Source: Spirochaetaceae bacterium
GTDB lineage: Bacteria; Spirochaetota; Spirochaetia; JABEVK01
Reading direction: 5' to 3'
Length of the DNA: 14,771 nt
Assembly (NCBI GenBank): GCA_023265735.1
Contig: JAHFSN010000002.1
Coordinates: 9,459-24,229, forward strand
A program made the translations under genes and the position numbers. The notes under the pieces are model-generated. The model was not told the origin of the DNA. It searched no databases and saw only the letters and a list, made by a program, of their open reading frames with translations. Shown here piece after piece: positions 12,582-14,771 of the stretch (the stretch's first letter is position 1; each line of letters begins with the position of its first letter).

Positions 12582-14771
12582 ATGAAGCCCCTGGTCCTCG
12601 CTCTCCTTGTGTTTCTCGTTGCGGCGGCTGTGCCGGCCGAGGTGGTCTTCGGAAATCTCGACCTCGACGCCCAGTCCCGGCTGCTCTTTTCGGCGCGAAA
12701 CACCGCAGCCTCGGGCGTCGACTACCAAGTGTGGTTTCCATCGGATCTCGCGGCGGGGACTCCCCCCGAGCCCCTCACGTTCTTTCCGGAGTCGGCTACC
12801 TACCTCCCGGCCCTCGGGCAGCTTCAGATTCATAACCGGTTTGGCGTTTGGCGTCTGGATCCCAACACGTTGAAGACCTCCCTCGTGTCCGGGTCGGTCT
12901 TCGGCCAGGACCCCGGCCTGGGCGAGGGAAAGCCTCTCCCGGTCGCTTACTCGCCCGACGGCCGTTCGGCCCTGGCGTTCCGGCCGACCAGCACGGTCTC
13001 CGGCACCCTGGAGTGGCGAGACCTCACGGACTCGGCCCGAACCTCGGTCACCACGGACATTGCCCTGTCTTACCGCAATTTTCCGGCCCTCTGGTCCCCC
13101 GACGGCCAGTTCTTTGTGTACGAGAAGCAGGGTTCCCTTTTCTATTACTCCTTGCGCCAGGCCAAGGAAAAACGCGTCCCCGACGAGGACCTGCGCCGTA
13201 TCGGTCCCGGCCTTCTGAGCTGCGTGGTCTGGGGTTCGGGCGGAGAGCTGTACTACGTGGCCGAGCAGGTTCTCTACCGAATCCTGCCCGAAGAGTTCTT
13301 TACCAGAAGTCTCTACCGCGGCCAGTTCCAAACCTGGGGAATCACCGGAAAGCTTCCCTTTCCCTTTCGGCCCGCCAGCGACCGCTATTGGCTCGCACCC
13401 GATGGCCGGACCGTGCTGTTCAACCTGGGGGGCCGGACTCTCTTTGTCTATCCGCTGGAATACCTCGACTTCTACCAGGCGGCCCGGCTTTCGCCGTTGA
13501 CCTACCTTCCGCTTCCCCAGAGCCTCTCCCTCAAGAAGGTCCTGTGGACTAAGGACAACCGGATCACCCTGCTCACTTCGAGCCTCCGGGGCGGAAAGGA
13601 GGAGACCCAGGTCTTACGGCTCGCCCCGACCTCGGTCCAGACCCTTGACCCGGGGAAGGGCGTGGTCCTCGACCTGGCGGTGTCTCCCGACGAGGCTTCA
13701 GTGTTGGTGGTTCGCAAGGACGGGGTGTCCGTCCGCGATCAGGTGACCTTTACCGAGCGCAAATTCGTGGCCCTGGCCGGCCTGGCCGCCGCCTTCTGGA
13801 AGGATCAGACGACGGTGCTCGCCGTGGGCCAAAACTCGACGGTCTCGATCAGCCTCACCGATGGGTCGATCCGGACCCTGCTCCTGGGCAGCTTCGACCA
13901 GGTCGGGAGCCTCGACAGTGGCCAAATGATTGCACGCCAGGGCACCTCGTGGTTCGTCTGGCAGCCGCCTTCGGGCCCCCTCCCGGGGTACTGGAAGTCG
14001 CCTTCCTCGGACTTCAAGATTATGGCGGCCCAGTCGGCCAACCCGGCATTTCGTGTCTTCACCACCGATTTGCCCTCGGGTCCCTACAAGAACGCCATCC
14101 TGGTCCGTGACCTGAAGGCCCTGACCACAAAACCCCTCCTTCAGCCTCCCGAGAAAGCCTACGAGGCCTTCCCGGTCGCCGAGGCCGGATCGGAAGACCC
14201 CCCAGGCGACGGTCAAAGTTCGCCCTTCCGCCACGGTTCCCGGGTGAGGGGCCGGGAGATCGTCCTCGCCATCGACGCCACCGATTCGTCCGAAGGGCTG
14301 CCCGAGGTTCTGCGGTCCCTCCGCGAATGGGGCTTTCAGGCGACGTTCTTCGTGAACGGCGAGTTTTTGCGGCGCAATCCCCAGGCAGCCAAGGAGATCG
14401 CCGAGAGCGGCTTCGAGACGGCCAACATGTTCCACATCCCCCTCGATCTCACCGACCCCGGCTTCGTCATCACGCCCAGCTTTGTCCGTCAGGGGCTGGC
14501 CCGCCAGGAGGACGATTGGTTTGCCGCCACGGGCCACGAGCTGGGGCTTTTGTGGCACGCGCCAGGCTGGGTGGTTACGGCGGCTACGGCCGAGGGAGCC
14601 AAGGCCGCCAACTACAAAACCATCGGATCAGACCTCGTGATCGCCCTCGGCCCGAACAAAACCGTGGACGTTCCGGCCGTCATCGAGGCCCTGCTGAAGG
14701 CCAAGAAACCGGGCTCCATCGTGCCCTTGACCCTGGGGATGAAAGACAGTACAACAGGGGAAAGTTTTTTC
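12582..14771 (+). CDS. Exported beta-propeller protein with degenerate polysaccharide-deacetylase domain (3' truncated)
   Basis: The frame is open from ATG 12582 to the window end, at least 730 codons. A Sec signal peptide covers 1-19 (KPLVLALLVFLVAAAVPA) with cleavage probable after Ala19, so the product is exported. Residues about 25-520 hold repeated TolB/WD40-like blades, seen as AYSPDGRSALAF (122-133), LWSPDGQFFVYE, LAPDGRTVLF and AVSPDEASVLVV. A NodB-like domain begins near 558: LAIDATDSSEGL, ATFFVNGEFLRR (587-598), SGFETANMFH and later LLWHAPGW. The usual FDDG reads IDAT, so Asp565 remains but the metal Asp is Ala566. The GHE and HxxxH zinc ligands read GFE and MFHIP. Deacetylation is therefore doubtful; sugar binding is an alternative. 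AAGGGA precedes the start. The C-terminus is beyond the window. Confidence 0.85.
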   Translation, partial: MKPLVLALLVFLVAAAVPAEVVFGNLDLDAQSRLLFSARNTAASGVDYQVWFPSDLAAGTPPEPLTFFPESATYLPALGQLQIHNRFGVWRLDPNTLKTSLVSGSVFGQDPGLGEGKPLPVAYSPDGRSALAFRPTSTVSGTLEWRDLTDSARTSVTTDIALSYRNFPALWSPDGQFFVYEKQGSLFYYSLRQAKEKRVPDEDLRRIGPGLLSCVVWGSGGELYYVAEQVLYRILPEEFFTRSLYRGQFQTWGITGKLPFPFRPASDRYWLAPDGRTVLFNLGGRTLFVYPLEYLDFYQAARLSPLTYLPLPQSLSLKKVLWTKDNRITLLTSSLRGGKEETQVLRLAPTSVQTLDPGKGVVLDLAVSPDEASVLVVRKDGVSVRDQVTFTERKFVALAGLAAAFWKDQTTVLAVGQNSTVSISLTDGSIRTLLLGSFDQVGSLDSGQMIARQGTSWFVWQPPSGPLPGYWKSPSSDFKIMAAQSANPAFRVFTTDLPSGPYKNAILVRDLKALTTKPLLQPPEKAYEAFPVAEAGSEDPPGDGQSSPFRHGSRVRGREIVLAIDATDSSEGLPEVLRSLREWGFQATFFVNGEFLRRNPQAAKEIAESGFETANMFHIPLDLTDPGFVITPSFVRQGLARQEDDWFAATGHELGLLWHAPGWVVTAATAEGAKAANYKTIGSDLVIALGPNKTVDVPAVIEALLKAKKPGSIVPLTLGMKDSTTGESFF

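Noticed and set aside
12393..13331. 312-codon minus-strand frame opposite the zinc-ribbon and propeller genes
   Set aside because: It has no domain and overlaps two genes with signal peptide, zinc ribbon and ribosome-binding site in the other strand.

Overview
The window is GC-rich (roughly 60%) bacterial DNA with dense, mostly chromosomal gene content and no mobile elements, CRISPR arrays or rRNA. Several features suggest a free-living, high-GC member of the Spirochaetota: the tig-clpP-clpX-lon block, tRNA genes that do not encode CCA, a CheX-type phosphatase, and an exported beta-propeller/degenerate NodB protein that looks spirochaete-like. The assignment is moderate only, since Deltaproteobacteria or other sensory-rich phyla could share most of these traits.

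Layout, left to right. (1) 1-800 (+): the C-terminal part of a soluble-looking histidine kinase, cut by the window edge. (2) 898-1404 (+): a five-gene tRNA cluster (His-GTG, Arg-TCG, Lys-CTT, Leu-TAG, Gly-GCC) with two strong spacer hairpins, closed by a clear intrinsic terminator at 1412-1449. (3) 1484-7138 (+): a protein quality-control operon of tig, clpP, clpX and lon, tightly spaced and partly overlapping, which couples nascent-chain folding with two ATP-dependent proteases. (4) 12130-7128 (-): a four-gene signalling operon read leftwards: a CheY-like receiver, a CheX-family phosphatase, an ammonium transporter fused to a HAMP-PAS-HPt-CheA-like ATPase, and a PAS-PAS-class III cyclase-like protein. 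All junctions are tight (4-bp overlap, then 3-bp and 6-bp gaps), so the genes are almost certainly co-expressed. (5) 12296-14771 (+): a divergent pair made of a small double-CxxC zinc-ribbon protein and an exported beta-propeller protein with a degenerate polysaccharide-deacetylase domain, cut by the right edge.

The most interesting part is the minus-strand operon. It reads as a self-contained ammonium-signalling circuit built from chemotaxis parts. The Amt channel keeps its Phe gate and His pair and is joined to a kinase core whose phosphorylated His lies in a CheA-type HPt motif and whose ATPase is CheA-like, but which has no CheW-binding domain. A stand-alone receiver and its likely phosphatase come from the same transcript. 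The fourth protein carries a nucleotide-cyclase fold that has lost one metal Asp and both transition-state residues, so it is probably a non-catalytic sensor or effector domain. Function is inferred from sequence motifs; none was tested by alignment software.
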